A stretch of DNA of 64,000 nucleotides from Chloranthus sessilifolius (lineage: Eukaryota > Streptophyta > Magnoliopsida > Chloranthales > Chloranthaceae). The stretch spans positions 120,240,331 through 120,304,330 of the forward strand of contig CM037585.1 in NCBI GenBank assembly GCA_021018995.1. The letters run 5' to 3'. Positions 11,049-22,089 of the stretch are shown one piece after another. Position 1 is the first letter of the stretch; every line of letters begins with the position of its first letter. Under the pieces are notes generated by a model. The model was not told the origin of the DNA, did not search any database, and was given only the letters and a program-made list of their open reading frames with translations. The translations under genes and the position numbers were made by a program.

Positions 11049-12003
11049 TGTTGGTAGATTGCACAAAGTTTGACAGAAAAAGACCAAAAAAATTACTTTA
11101 AGGCGCGATTAGATCGCTGTTTTTAAGACAATATTTGCCCCCTATATGCAACGAGATATCGACAAATTCGCCTCCAGGATACAATGAAGCCTCGGTGAAA
11201 TACCGATCTGTCACACATTACGTTGCACTGTAGTGTGCGGCCCAACGAAATGAAGACGCAGAATGCTCTGGTTGGCACACGAATTCTGAGGGCTTAGATG
11301 TAGGATTCGGAAATTGCAAGTATATTTTAGAATCCCTCCTCTGACCTCTATTTATAACTTTTGGAGCACCTTTTCAAGGGCGGTTGTATCTATCGGTTGC
11401 TTACAATCGAGGGCCCTGATCGATCCGATCAACGGTTGCAAGGATCCAACGGTTCACATCCGAACAATTACATCTTTTGGTCAACTAACTTGTCTGAATT
11501 CGAAATCCGAATTGTTTGTTCGAATCTGGAATCTAACCGTTTCCTTGAACGGTCGGAAACTACCTGATGCACACATTCGGTGCACACGTGCGCGGTCGTA
11601 CGAAGTGCGCCTTAAAAGCGCCAATTGCGCCATTCGCACATCGCACACGTGCGCGCGTGTGCGGCGGTGAACCGCCGCTATGAGCTATGCTCCTTTTATC
11701 AAGTCAAACAATATGGAAGGTAAGTTTCCATATATAAGCCATGAATATTTCTTATAAAATAGTGAGGTGGGACAAAACATTTATAACACTTTTTAAACTT
11801 ATTGTGAGAAAAGTTTCCCTCCAATATTAATTAAAAATTTAAGTCATTTTGACTTGAAAGTTAAATGATCAATCATTGTCAAAAGTATCCTTTTAAAATG
11901 GAACCAATCAGATTAAGGAACCATTAAAAAAAAATATATTATTAAATTAATAATAAATAAATATTATTAAAATAATAAATATTTATTTGATAAATATCCA
12001 ACA
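11049..12003 (-). repeat. 3' LTR of copia 1
   Basis: It runs from TGTTGGTAGATTG to ATATCCAACA on the plus strand and matches 25710-26664 end to end at equal length (955 bp). A GC-rich stretch of about 120 bp near 11560-11680 contrasts with AT-rich sequence on either side. Confidence 0.95.
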
Positions 12004-12016
12004 TTCCTCCCTTATT
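12004..12016 (-). other. Polypurine tract of copia 1
   Basis: Directly inside the 3' LTR the minus strand reads AATAAGGGAGGAA, the plus-strand priming site expected at this position in an LTR retrotransposon. Confidence 0.8.
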
Positions 12017-12648
12017 TATAAAATAAATATCTATCCTCCCCTATTTTGTTAAATATTAAAAATAAAGAAATTGAGTGTCATTCTTAAATTTGATAACCAA
12101 AACTGTATATATATGTACCAAAAGAATTTGAGCATTTCTTGACTACTGTATGCATAAATAAAGGTGTCCTAAGGAATTAAACCTTCACTTAGTGATATTA
12201 CAACAAAATTGATAAAAAACTTTAGTGATCTAAATTCTTGAACTAATTTTCTTGTATAATCAACCGGATATATCACACACATAAGAAATCTAAGTTTCAT
12301 TTTATTTTAACAGCCAGAACGTTTTATGGCCTTGTGCTTATACCCCGGTATTCATGAGTTGTATTCAAGAAAAGCCTTTATCTATCTTCGAAGCGGTCAC
12401 ACTTCGTAACTCATATAGGTCAGTTCTATCATAAATGCCCTTGTAACTTAGACATTTCAACATTATATGTTATAGACTGATTAAGAGAAATATCTCAACC
12501 TCTTCTTTACGTTATAAGTTCTATATTATTACTTGAGATAGTTGGAGTTGTAAACTCACACTTTTAACAATGTGCAATCATTACATATGATTTATTTTTC
12601 CCATTGAACCTTTAGTTTCTGGACTTCAGAAAATAGGTCGGGTTACCA

Positions 12649-13173
12649 TCATAGGTGATGTAATCTATTAGGCTTTAAACCCATCCCTTCTGATGTTTTA
12701 ATAACCACATCTCTTGCAAGACCTTTTGTAAATGGATTCGCTAAATTTGCAAAGGTCCGTATTGAATTGATAGTAATTAATCCTTCATGGAGTAATTGAC
12801 TAACATAACAGTTTCTTAAACTTATATGTCTAGACTTTTCATTATAAATTTTGATATAAGCTTTAGATAGCGCAACTTCACTATCAGAGAATAAAAAGAT
12901 TGGTGGCATAGGCTTAGGCCAAATAGGAATTTCTAATAGTAAATTTCTTAACCACTCTGCTTCCTTGCTCCCTGCCTCAAGAGCTATAAATTCTGATTAT
13001 ATAGTTGCATGTGTTATGCATGTTTGTTTCTTTGATCCCCAAGAAACTGCGGCACTTTCAAGAGTAAATACCCATCCACTATTAGACCTTAATTCATCTG
13101 TATCATTGTTCCAACTAGCATCTGTGTATCCCTCAAGTACAGTAGGATAACCAACATAATGTAAAGCATAATC
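12649..13173 (-). pseudogene. Copia 1 RNase H domain, broken
   Basis: The minus strand reads through LEGYTDASWN, SEFIALEAGSKEAEWL and FSDSEVALSKA, the three conserved stretches of the copia RNase H that degrades the RNA strand during reverse transcription. It ends with the usual ANPFTKGL tail near the C terminus. At least two in-frame stops lie before the last block (near 13000 and 13165), so only the final 86 codons (12649-12909) are open. It follows the reverse transcriptase directly. Confidence 0.85.
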
Positions 13174-14090
13174 CTAAGTTTTATTAAGATAACTTAATAC
13201 TCTACTAATTGCTTTCCAATATTCATAACTAGGATTATTAGTATATCTACTTAATTTTCCTACCGCATAAGCAATATCGGGTCTAGTGCAATGAGTAACA
13301 TACATTAAACTACCAATTACTCTAGAAAAGTCTAATTGAGATACACTTCTGCTATCGTTGGGTTTTAATTTTATACTTGGATCAAAAAGTGTTGGTGCTA
13401 ATTTTTTATTATATTTAAATTTCTTTAATACTTTTTCTATATAGTGTGACTGAGATAAAATAATATTATTATCTTGCTTAAATAATTTTATTCCAAGAAT
13501 TACATCGGTTTCACCCATGTCTTTCATATCAAATTTTGAAGCCAAAAAACTTTTTGTATTTTTAATACTTTCTAAGTCTGTACCAAAAATTAAGAGGTCA
13601 TCCACGTAGAGACAAATAATTATTCCTTACCCTTTGATATCTTACTATAAATGCATTTATCTGATCCATTAATCTTGAATCCATATGATAAAATAATATT
13701 ATCAAATTTTTCATGCCACTGCTTAAAAGCATGTTTTAGATCATATAGGGACCTAATAAGTTTACAAACTTTATTTTCATGTCCCTTCATGATAAAACCC
13801 TCTGGTTGATCCATATATACTTCCTCTCCAAGTTCACCATTTAAAAAGGCGGTCTTAACATCCATTTGATGAACTTGAAGTTTATATATAGAAGCAAGAG
13901 CAAATAAGATCCTTATGGAAGAAATTCTAGCCACTAGAGCATAGGTATCAAAATAGTCAATACCATGCTTTTGTCTAAAACCTTTGGCAACAAGTCTAGC
14001 CTTAAACTTATTTATAGTGTCATTAGGATTAAGTTTTCTTTTGAATATCCACTTAAAACCTATAGGTCTAGATCCCTGTGGTAAGTCTAC
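13174..14090 (-). pseudogene. Copia 1 reverse transcriptase, frameshifted
   Basis: The N-terminal part carries HQMDVKTAFLNGEL and YMDQPEGF, and the C-terminal part carries the catalytic [10 protein letters not shown] followed by [12 protein letters not shown] and the [14 protein letters not shown] stretch, all standard in copia reverse transcriptases. A frame change lies near 13610-13625 just before YVDD, and the frame is also open only in pieces upstream (13620-13934). The enzyme would copy the element RNA into DNA inside cytoplasmic particles, but this copy cannot make a full protein. Confidence 0.9.
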
Positions 14091-14096
14091 TAATTC

Positions 14097-14284
14097 CTAA
14101 GTATTATTGGACATGATAGAATCCATTTTATCATTTATGGCTTCTTTCCAAAATACAGAATTAATAGACTTAACAGCTTTATCAAAAGTTTTAGGATCTT
14201 CATCGATATTAAAAATAAACTTCATTTTCTTAGTTTTCTCATTTCTGATTCCTTCTATAAGATACACATAGAAATCTGAACCAA
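14097..14284 (-). pseudogene. Copia 1 pol linker between integrase and reverse transcriptase
   Basis: The minus strand carries DEDPKTFDKAVKS and FWKEAINDKMDSI, the conserved stretch that precedes the copia reverse transcriptase. It ends at a stop (14097), and upstream it runs into non-copia sequence at about 14285. Confidence 0.75.
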
Positions 14285-14690
14285 CTGTAGCGAAGACAAT
14301 GTATGAGTCTATGGCGATGACAGGTGTCGTCGAGGACAATGTATGGGTCTATGGCGATGAGACCGCACGTGGTGCTCAGGAAACTGGACTGAATGGCGAT
14401 GATGGCTTCGTGGCCTAATTAGTTATTTTCCTTTCTGGTTATTAGTGGTTTTAAATAAATGAGACATTGATCAGTTAGTATTTTATCAAAACTATTTAAG
14501 CTTTAATCATGTTGGACTTGTTATTAGAATAAGAGTATTCTCATAGTTTTTATTTTAATTAATTAATGTTTTAAAGAAATTTTATCTTCCGCTGTTTAAG
14601 GTACTCTTATTGCCTTATTATGTTTCTATGGTTCACGATACGAAGGTACGGTCTAAGATCTTACACTCAGAGGTTGTGAGATCTCAGGTT
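14285..14690. other. Foreign or rearranged segment inside copia 1 pol
   Basis: Integrase coding stops matching after LHYLKVW (near 14690) and pol homology resumes at about 14284. The 400 bp between them has no copia similarity that I recognise and contains a 26-bp direct repeat (GACAATGTATG.GTCTATGGC at about 14297 and 14334). It may be filler DNA at a deletion or an insertion; no terminal repeats are visible. Confidence 0.5.
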
Positions 14691-15306
14691 CCCATACTTT
14701 TAAATAGTGTAATTTTAGAGGTTTGTTCTTCCAAATCTCATATGAAGTTTTAGAAGACTTTTTAAAAGGTATCCGATTTAAAATATAACATGCAGTAAGC
14801 ACTGCTTCTCCCCATAAATTTAAATTCAAAGCAGAATTTGTTAACATAGAATTTACCATTTCTATTAGAGTCCGATTTTTCCTTTCGGCAATTCCATTTG
14901 ATTGAGGAGAATATGGAGCGGTGACTTCATGAATAATTCCATGCTTGTCATAAAAATATGAAAATTCATGTGACATGTATTCACCTCCCCTATCCGATCG
15001 TAATGCCTTAATTTTAAAATCTAATTGATTTTTCACTAAAGCCTTATAAGAGATAAATTTACTAAATGCTTCATCTTTTAATTGAAGAAGGAAAACATAT
15101 GTAAATCGAGAACAATCATTAATGAAAGTGATGAAATAGTTTTTCCCTCCTCTACTAGTAATGTTATTCAAACTACACAAATCAGTATGAATTAAATATA
15201 ATAATTTAGATTGTCTTTCAACACTTTTAAATGACTTCTTAGTCATTTTAGGTTGGACACATATACTACATCTATCTTTACCATAATCTATATTTATTTT
15301 AGGAAG
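14691..15306 (-). pseudogene. Copia 1 integrase core
   Basis: This is the retroviral-type integrase core (DDE). Catalytic positions are seen in IHTDLC (first Asp), RSDRGGEY (second Asp) and GIAERKNR (Glu), with the usual YSPQSNG stretch between the last two. The Cys pair of the HHCC zinc finger is at CSICVQPKM; its His pair (HNRLGHLN) lies on the other side of the CACTA insertion near 24350. Across the insertion the reading frame is continuous once the transposon and one copy of its AAG duplication are discounted. The enzyme would insert the cDNA into the genome; here it is cut and truncated at its C-terminal end. Confidence 0.9.
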
Positions 15307-15505
15307 AAGCACTACGTGAAAATGCAATAAAAACAACAAAAACAACATTAGCATTATAAAAAAAACGACCGCTAAAAGGAGTGGTAAACTAATCAACAGC
15401 CTAAAGCAATCGTTTAGTACCATAAAACTGTGGTTTTTTAATAAAAGGATTGGCGGGTAATTGTAAATTTTTTAAGAGGGCAAACTTGTCCTTTTAATAA
15501 ACTCT

Positions 15506-15515
15506 TATATAAATA
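15506..15515 (+). promoter_or_regulatory. TATA box of a captured gene start
   Basis: TATATAAATA lies about 60 bp before the ATG at 15574 and is followed by an A-rich leader with an ACCCTAA-type motif and a CT-rich stretch, a normal arrangement for a plant nuclear gene. Confidence 0.45.
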
Positions 15516-15573
15516 CTAAAAATTGAGAAGAAAAATAGCTAAAACCTATTTCAAAACCCTAAGGTTCTCTCTC

Positions 15574-15681
15574 ATGGCTCCTACTCTAACCCCAAATTCC
15601 TTCCTCCTTACTCCAACAACTCGTTCGAGAAGGCAAGCTCTCAAGAATCCGAAAGCGACGTTTAGATTCTTTGCCAAATAG
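15574..15681 (+). pseudogene. Captured first-exon fragment, plastid transit-peptide-like
   Basis: A 35-codon frame starts MAPTLTPNSFLLTPTTRS and ends at a TAG. It is rich in Ser, Thr, Arg and Lys and poor in acidic residues, as plastid transit peptides are. After the stop, other frames keep coding-like text (for example PSFRIGKRE), which suggests a longer exon broken by a frameshift. From memory the start resembles pTAC16-type plastid proteins, but I cannot confirm this without a search. It sits just inside the CACTA left end with its own TATA box, so it was probably picked up with its promoter. It is unlikely to make a functional product. Confidence 0.4.
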
Positions 15682-16159
15682 AACAAACTCATCCCCTCCT
15701 TTCGGATCGGCAAACGGGAGAAAGAAGACTCGAATCAAACAAGATCCGGTCTTCAGACGAAGAACCAAGCCCTTTGAAACAAGGGAAGAAGAAAAAGGAA
15801 CATAAGAGCAGATTAGAAGAACCAAGCCCTTCAAAACTCACCACCTCTTAAATGCTGAGAAGAGCCCATTTACTTGAATATCAAGCAAACTCTATTAGAA
15901 GAAAGGATGATAATACTTTCAAGAGGCACATTTTAGCATATGCCCCTCAATGTGGTCGTAGAACCATCATCTCCCAGGTGTAGTGATAAGATAACGGGAA
16001 CTGCGAGTGGTAATACATAGTTGGTGCATTTCTTTTTCTATTTTTCAATTCATATATAAGTTGTTTATTTATTTTTTATTTTTTCCTTTTCGAGTTTGAT
16101 AGTGGAGAAATTATTTCATTATTCAATTTTTATTTTTTTTTCATAAATGCTTGAACTAA

Positions 16160-17060
16160 GCTGCTTGTTGGCTGTTCGTGTTAATTGCTTAAAGGACCCA
16201 CCACTTTGATTTATTTGTTAACAGAGAGACTCCTTAATGTTAATGCGTACAAGGTGTTTGATGATATTCCCAACAAAAATCTTAGGATTTGTAATTTTTC
16301 TTTCCATTTGCGAGATGACTCAATATACTATAAGGTGTCTTATGATTTTCTTAGCAAATTTGATGATATTCTTATCAAGTATCTTATTTTGTGAGGATTG
16401 CCTTAGATGATCATTCCATTTATTACGCACAGTGCATTCATTTGAGAATTTCTATTATATAGTTGCCATCATATCATTATTTCGGCTGAAATATTACTTC
16501 ATTCATTATAATTTTTCACATCTACAATTTTATTGGTTTACTCAAAATGCCTACTAGGTATTTGAAGATATTCCTAGCATACATCTTGACAAGTTTAGTG
16601 ACTCAATCAATTCTTTTCTATCGAACTGTCACATATTCTTTTCTTGGCCAAATGCATGATTTGAAAATTTATGAATAGGCATTCGATGATATTCCTAGCA
16701 GACATCTTATTTTGTGGCGATAGCCTTAGATGGTCTTCGATGATCGAACCTTCATACCATCTCTGTGATAGACCATGGCCAGAAAATTTTAGTTATTATT
16801 CCTACACGGGCTCAAACATTATCCCTATTATGGCTTATCCAAAAAACAATTATTTGTTAGACAAGTATAATGATCCTATCAATTCTTTTCTATCAAATGA
16901 TCACATATTCTTTTCTTGACACAATTCATGATTTGAGAATTTACATTAAATAGTTGCCTATTATTTCACTTGAAATATTACTTCATTCATTATATATATA
17001 ACTTATTTGATAAGTTCTTTTTTATTTACAATTTTACTGGTCTATCATATCTAGATAATA
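16160..17060. repeat. Degenerate tandem duplication inside the CACTA element
   Basis: Blocks such as GATGATATTCCTAGCA, CAATTCTTTTCTATC..CACATATTCTTTTCTTG and GAAATATTACTTCATTCATT each recur two or three times over about 900 bp, with units of roughly 300-450 bp. The copies are diverged and hold only short open frames without domains. Confidence 0.7.
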
Positions 17061-17266
17061 AACTTTTTAAATTGTATAATTATGTTGAAATGGCATTATG
17101 AGGAATTTTTTAGAAATATAATTTTCAACCCATATTTGTTTCCTAGCAATTATAACTTTTTAGAAATATAGTTTTTTAAAATATAATTTCGAATCCATAA
17201 TAATTTTAAATAATTATTAATGCAATCATCAAATTCTGTTCATCGATAATATTTGATGAACAATTC

Positions 17267-17437
17267 AAGAGGTAGCTCAGTTGGTCAGGCCTTGGGTTTG
17301 CTCCCCAATGGTCACCAGTTTGAGTCCCCTCAGGGCCACTGAAGGATTACCTAGTCGTTAGCTCCAGGGCCCCATGGGATTAGTCGAGGTGCGCGCAAGT
17401 TGGCCCGGACACCCACAGATATAAAAAAAATAAAAAA
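17267..17437 (+). mobile_element. tRNA-derived SINE
   Basis: The head is tRNA-like: A box GTAGCTCAGTTGGTCAGG and B box GGTCACCAGTTTGAGTCCC, about 35 bp apart. The body contains GGGATTAGTCGAGGTGCGCG and ends in ATATAAAAAAAATAAAAAAC. A short flanking repeat AACAAT is present on both sides (17259-17264 and 17436-17441). It is too long and too poorly folded for a functional tRNA. Confidence 0.75.
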
Positions 17438-17904
17438 CAATAGTTTTGCAGGTATAAATATAATTTTGAAGTGAAGAATTGAAAGGAAGAGAATCATATA
17501 AGATAAAACTAACATGACAGAATCAACTTCGAAGAACATCAGACCATAATGCCATCAGACGGTGGAAAGATAAGATTAGTGGTAATTATGATAATAAAAC
17601 CAACAACAATATTAACATCTCTATTACCTAATATGATAATGTAGAATATGCAGGTAAATTAGTTTTATTTTATTTTGTAAGATCTATATGTCTAGTAAAA
17701 TTGTTTTTAAGTCTACTGCTACAAAGCATATCCAATCCCTTGGTAATGTGACCAATAAAGACAAGGTCATGGCTGCTAAATCATGTGACACACCAAGGTC
17801 TGAATTTTTAAAAAATAATATTTTATGTTACTAAATAATATGACAATACATTGTACACAATTTACTCAACATATTGATAATTTAATTCTTTTATCCTAGC
17901 AGAA

Positions 17905-18270
17905 ATGAAATTGCTTTATCGGAGTGAATATAAAAAAAGATGTTATACAAATTTGACAAAGGAGAAGAAAGATGCCATACTCTTGAAGAGCAGAGAATCA
18001 TACAAGAGGCAAAAATTAGTGGCACAGTTAGCATTCAAGGATAACCAGCCATCCCATCGAGAAAGTTTCAAGAATGGGCCCAATCACGTTTCTCTTACCA
18101 AGTCTCTTTTTCCAATTCTCTTTTGTAAGATGGATGACTTGCTCGAGTTTATAAATGTCGAGATGGATACCTCAGCCAGCTTTTATCATGACCAGCTTTA
18201 TATTTGCTTTATTGGAAGGAAGATCCAGACAATAAAAAAAGGTTCTTATCAAGTCCGATATACACAATGA
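17905..18270 (+). CDS. Uncharacterised ORF in the CACTA element, 121 aa
   Basis: An open frame of 121 codons starts near a run of T and ends at a TGA. The first half is basic and Lys/Arg/Tyr-rich (EYKKRCYTNLTKEKKDAI, then SRESYKRQK), a style seen at the N termini of some plant Helitron-type and DNA-binding proteins, but I do not recognise a defined domain. The second half is more neutral. Upstream frames contain stops, so this may be one exon of a captured or decayed gene. There is no partner gene nearby. Expression is unlikely. Confidence 0.25.
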   Translation: MKLLYRSEYKKRCYTNLTKEKKDAILLKSRESYKRQKLVAQLAFKDNQPSHRESFKNGPNHVSLTKSLFPILFCKMDDLLEFINVEMDTSASFYHDQLYICFIGRKIQTIKKGSYQVRYTQ

Positions 18271-18415
18271 TGCTGAAAATAGACATACAAAAATATTATC
18301 TACCAAGAATTGCTGATGTCTGCCAATAGTACATGGTTCGTGCATGACATAGGTATGTATTTTTACATTAAAATATATCTAAATGGTCTTTACCAATTTT
18401 TTTATTATCAATTAG

Positions 18416-21130
18416 TCGGTCAGATAGGTCTGCAAGCACAACTCATCTCAACTCGAAAAAGTAGGGGCTAGAGCCTAATTTTTAGGTCAGTCGAGCTGAG
18501 CCAAGCTTACATTTTTGGAGCCTATAAAATTTCAGGCCGATCTAGGATTTGATCCACATTCATGTAATGTAAAGATAAAGAGCTAAAGATTTTGATGACA
18601 CCTTAATCGAGATTACAAAACACATATCAAAAAGCCATGTTTGGCAATGCCTTTAAGGGCCTTGTAATCACTTTTAATTCCTGAAAGTAATTTTAGAGCT
18701 AAAAATATTATTTGGTGTTAGGTGAGTTTGGGCCCTGCACATGTTACTCCAATGCCACCCTGATATTGATGCGAAGAGTTAGTTTTAGGTGCAAGAAAGG
18801 CGAGCTTGTGTACAGCCTTATGCGCTGCTAAACCTGACTTTCAAGATTTTGAGATCTCTAAGTCTACAAATTTCTGAGGGTGGACTGGTTTATCGATGCA
18901 TGATTGAACTGTGCGGTTCACTGGTCCGTTCACCAAAATCCCAAGTTATGATGCATGATTGATGGGCCATTTCATCTTTGAAGTATTTATGCTTATTTAT
19001 TGAAGATTGTACTAAATTTAGAGGATTGATTGCAATGGTGTCCTTCCATCTTAGAGCCCAATGTTAACCTCCATTTAATTGGGACTTATCACTGACAGGC
19101 TACAAAATCTATTGTATAAATAAAAGCTTATGCCTTGTTATAGATCATAAATCTCTATGCTTATTTGACTATTATGAACTAGATTCCTTGCTTGTTTTGC
19201 TATTGCTTCCAAGGTGTTAGCTTCAACATTGAACCAAGTATGGGTTACCACTTAATAGTAACACCCTTTGCTTTTGCCTGGACATGTCTGAACTTCTAGG
19301 TGGGCCACTGCAGTCCATAGATACTCATGGTTGGTAGCATGCTTATTAACACATACTAAGCTACCATTCTATAAATTTTCTAGATGATGGGACAACATCT
19401 TAATATACTATTTTATTTATTTTAAAGTTATCCAAATTGAATAATTAAAAATTCATTTCTTGAGCCAAAAGGATAGCAAAATCAGCACCTATGTTTGCCA
19501 AAACTACTGATGCTTTAAACATGCAGCTTAGGTTCAACAGATTTTCAAATAATTTAGTAGTTTATGTTTAAAGTTTCCTTAACTTCCTCAAATAATTATT
19601 TGCTATTGACTGGGAATGTTGAACTTTTGGCATGTTACTCCACCAAGTGAGGACTTGGATAGATAAAGAAGAGCTCATATTGTAGCTACAGAAGTAGATG
19701 AGGCGATGATAGCAATAAGGATCTTTGGAAGGGCTTCGATTTCGTTGTCTTGGCTGGTATGGTTAGGCAACCACTGCTTGATAAGTTCATCATTTCGTTA
19801 GTGTCCATTATTTAATTGACAAATCGTAATACGGTGCTTAGCAATAGCATCACCAAAGATGGTGGCAATCTCCAATTACCTGCAGCTAACGCATGTTCTC
19901 ATTGATTGGACCAGTCAAGATTGCCTCAGTAAGGTTAAGATGAGTTGGAACATATATATAAGCATAAATATCGCAAATCAGATTCATCTATTCCCAGTTG
20001 CAAACCTCACTAAATGGCTTAAAATCGTCCAAATACAGATAAGAATTGACCCAAAACAACAATATATATCTTAGAACAGAGAGATCTTATTTCTTTATAC
20101 AAATAACTCGGGCAAGCAACAACAACCCAAAAATTAATCATCACAGATTTACAGACCTGAAAAATATGATGAAAAACTAGGGAACAACATCAAAATAACT
20201 CTGGTTATGGATTCGATTCACCGAATCTAACCATCAAAATTTTCACAATCTTCCATGTAAAAACTGACCAACCCCTTCAATTTTAGTCGGGTTCTGAGAA
20301 GAGCAGGGTCTCCGATCCCCTAGAAAAATGTGGAAAATGGGATTTGTAGGAATGGATAGAACTCGCAAATCTCTGCACCAATCAACAAACCATTTTACAA
20401 GGGGATGCAACACCTAAAATCAATCCAAACATCCCAGTTTCAATGTCCTTTACAGCCAAAGTGAAATCTGTGAAAACAGAAAATCTAGCCAAACACCGAA
20501 ATCCCTTTGAAACAATGCTAAAAACGATGCTAAAAAAATAACGCAAAGCGATTTTTTACAGTTTGGGCAGTGTTTTCCTGCAAACTCAACTTGAGATTCT
20601 GGAAAAGTTCATAAACTATTCCATAAAACCTGGCATCAAGGGACATCTTATTATTTTATTTTAAGGTTAATGAGGCCTCACTGAAATCAGTAGATAAATA
20701 ATTCGAAAGTGCACTTTTTATGGCAGGTATTCCTTATTGATAGCAGTAGTTTATAGTTCTAATGGCAGTCATTAATTGCTAAATGCATCTTTCTCCAATT
20801 TATGCAGTGACATCGCAAAATACTAACTTAAACGGTTAAGTACTAGTTACATAAGTCTCTTTGTCAATAAAAATTAAATTCCTAGCTTTTGATTTGGTGG
20901 TGCACTGAAAAATTTAGGAATGGAGCTTATAAATAGTCGTGTTTTCCCATGGATCCTTCTAAAAACAATTAGGTTGACACACTGGCATCATGGAACAATG
21001 AAGTGCTGCACAAAATTTAAATTTTAGAAGACAAAATCCATAGGTAAAGCTGAAAACTCTAGCATTTGGAAGAAGCAAAACTTTTCAATCATATTAACAC
21101 AGAATTTGACCCATAAAGGAAGGTCTCACT
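18416..21130. other. CACTA interior without recognised genes
   Basis: About 2.7 kb of AT-rich sequence with short open frames only. I see no domain, no RNA gene and no element border that I can defend. Confidence 0.4.
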
Positions 21131-21137
21131 CTCACTC

Positions 21138-21210
21138 AAGGAGTTAAATCAACCATGAAAGGAACTAGATTGGGTTCTACTACCTATGGAGTTAAATCAA
21201 CCATGAAAAG

Positions 21211-21243
<33 letters not shown>

Positions 21244-21265
21244 AGGAGTTAAATCAACCATTATA
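21138..21265. repeat. Short interspersed repeats and (CTCACT)n
   Basis: GGAGTTAAATCAACCAT occurs three times (about 21140, 21187 and 21245). Between the second and third copies lies a (CTCACT)n run at about 21210-21243. Confidence 0.85.
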
Positions 21266-21825
21266 GAGGCAAACAACAATAGAGGTAAATGACAAATGCA
21301 ACTACTACCTATGGAGAAAATGGTGATGGGGTCTCAAAGAGCTGTTTGTGGTTAGTCAACAGAATACCAACCTGGCATTTTGTGTTAGCCCAAGAGAACG
21401 GCAGAGCTCAGGTGTCTGCCTGCGACGGGAGACAACAAAGACAAGCTTGCAGAGTTCATCTTCTTCAAATTCTGAACTCTGAAGCGATGTTAAAAGTAGC
21501 GAGGAGCTGCAAAAATGCCTGATTCGTACTTTCAGAAATGACAAAGTTATATTCATATCCACATGTAATATTATTTAGATGTGAATATAATGTAGCATAG
21601 TTTAAGTTATTTAACAATGAGCTACTGTAAGCAGAGGCATAGGTTAGAGATCATTAGAATTGTTTACTTGATTTTCCAAAGAACACAGTTGCTTATTATG
21701 TCATGAAAGAGCTGGTAAATCAGTAAGACATATTTTTGCATGGGGCAACGAATTATCACTTCGCAACAAGAGTTCCATTTGAGTTCCTTCCACAAATTGT
21801 TCACATTATGGTTTCCGCCTTGCAG

Positions 21826-22011
21826 ATTGAATTGATGAAACCTGCTGCAACTAGGACATTGAATGTACTCAAGGCATGTTCTGAGGCGAGAGTAAAGCGA
21901 GTAGTCTTTGTATCGTCTACGACTTCTATTTTATTAAATCCAGATTGGCCACAAGCTAAGGTCAAAGACGAAGATGGTTGGTCTAGCAAGCAATACTGCA
22001 AGGAAACTGAG
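21826..22011 (+). pseudogene. Captured exon of a cinnamoyl-CoA reductase-like gene
   Basis: A 186-bp segment encodes 62 residues with TLNVLKACSEARVKRVVFVS, NPDWP and YCKETE, closely matching the conserved central part of plant cinnamoyl-CoA reductase/dihydroflavonol reductase-like extended short-chain dehydrogenases. Those enzymes reduce CoA esters or ketones with NADPH in phenylpropanoid metabolism. The piece is bordered by a splice acceptor (TTTCCGCCTTGCAG) and a splice donor (GAG then GTAAAA), so a genomic exon with intron edges was captured. The NAD(P)-binding first exon and the catalytic YxxxK exon are not recognisable nearby. It is an isolated exon inside the CACTA transposon and would not make an enzyme. 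Confidence 0.85.
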
Positions 22012-22089
22012 GTAAAACTGAAAGTAAGAACAGGTATCAAATTTGACTTTGTTTCTGTACTTGAAAAGAACATACTACAATTACTTTGA

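Noticed and set aside
17267..17345. tRNA gene
   Set aside because: A and B boxes are present, but the segment does not fold as a clean cloverleaf and continues into a SINE body with an A-rich tail.
21736..21825. Upstream extension of the CCR-like frame
   Set aside because: It precedes a splice acceptor (TTGCAG) and does not match the protein family, so it is most likely intron.
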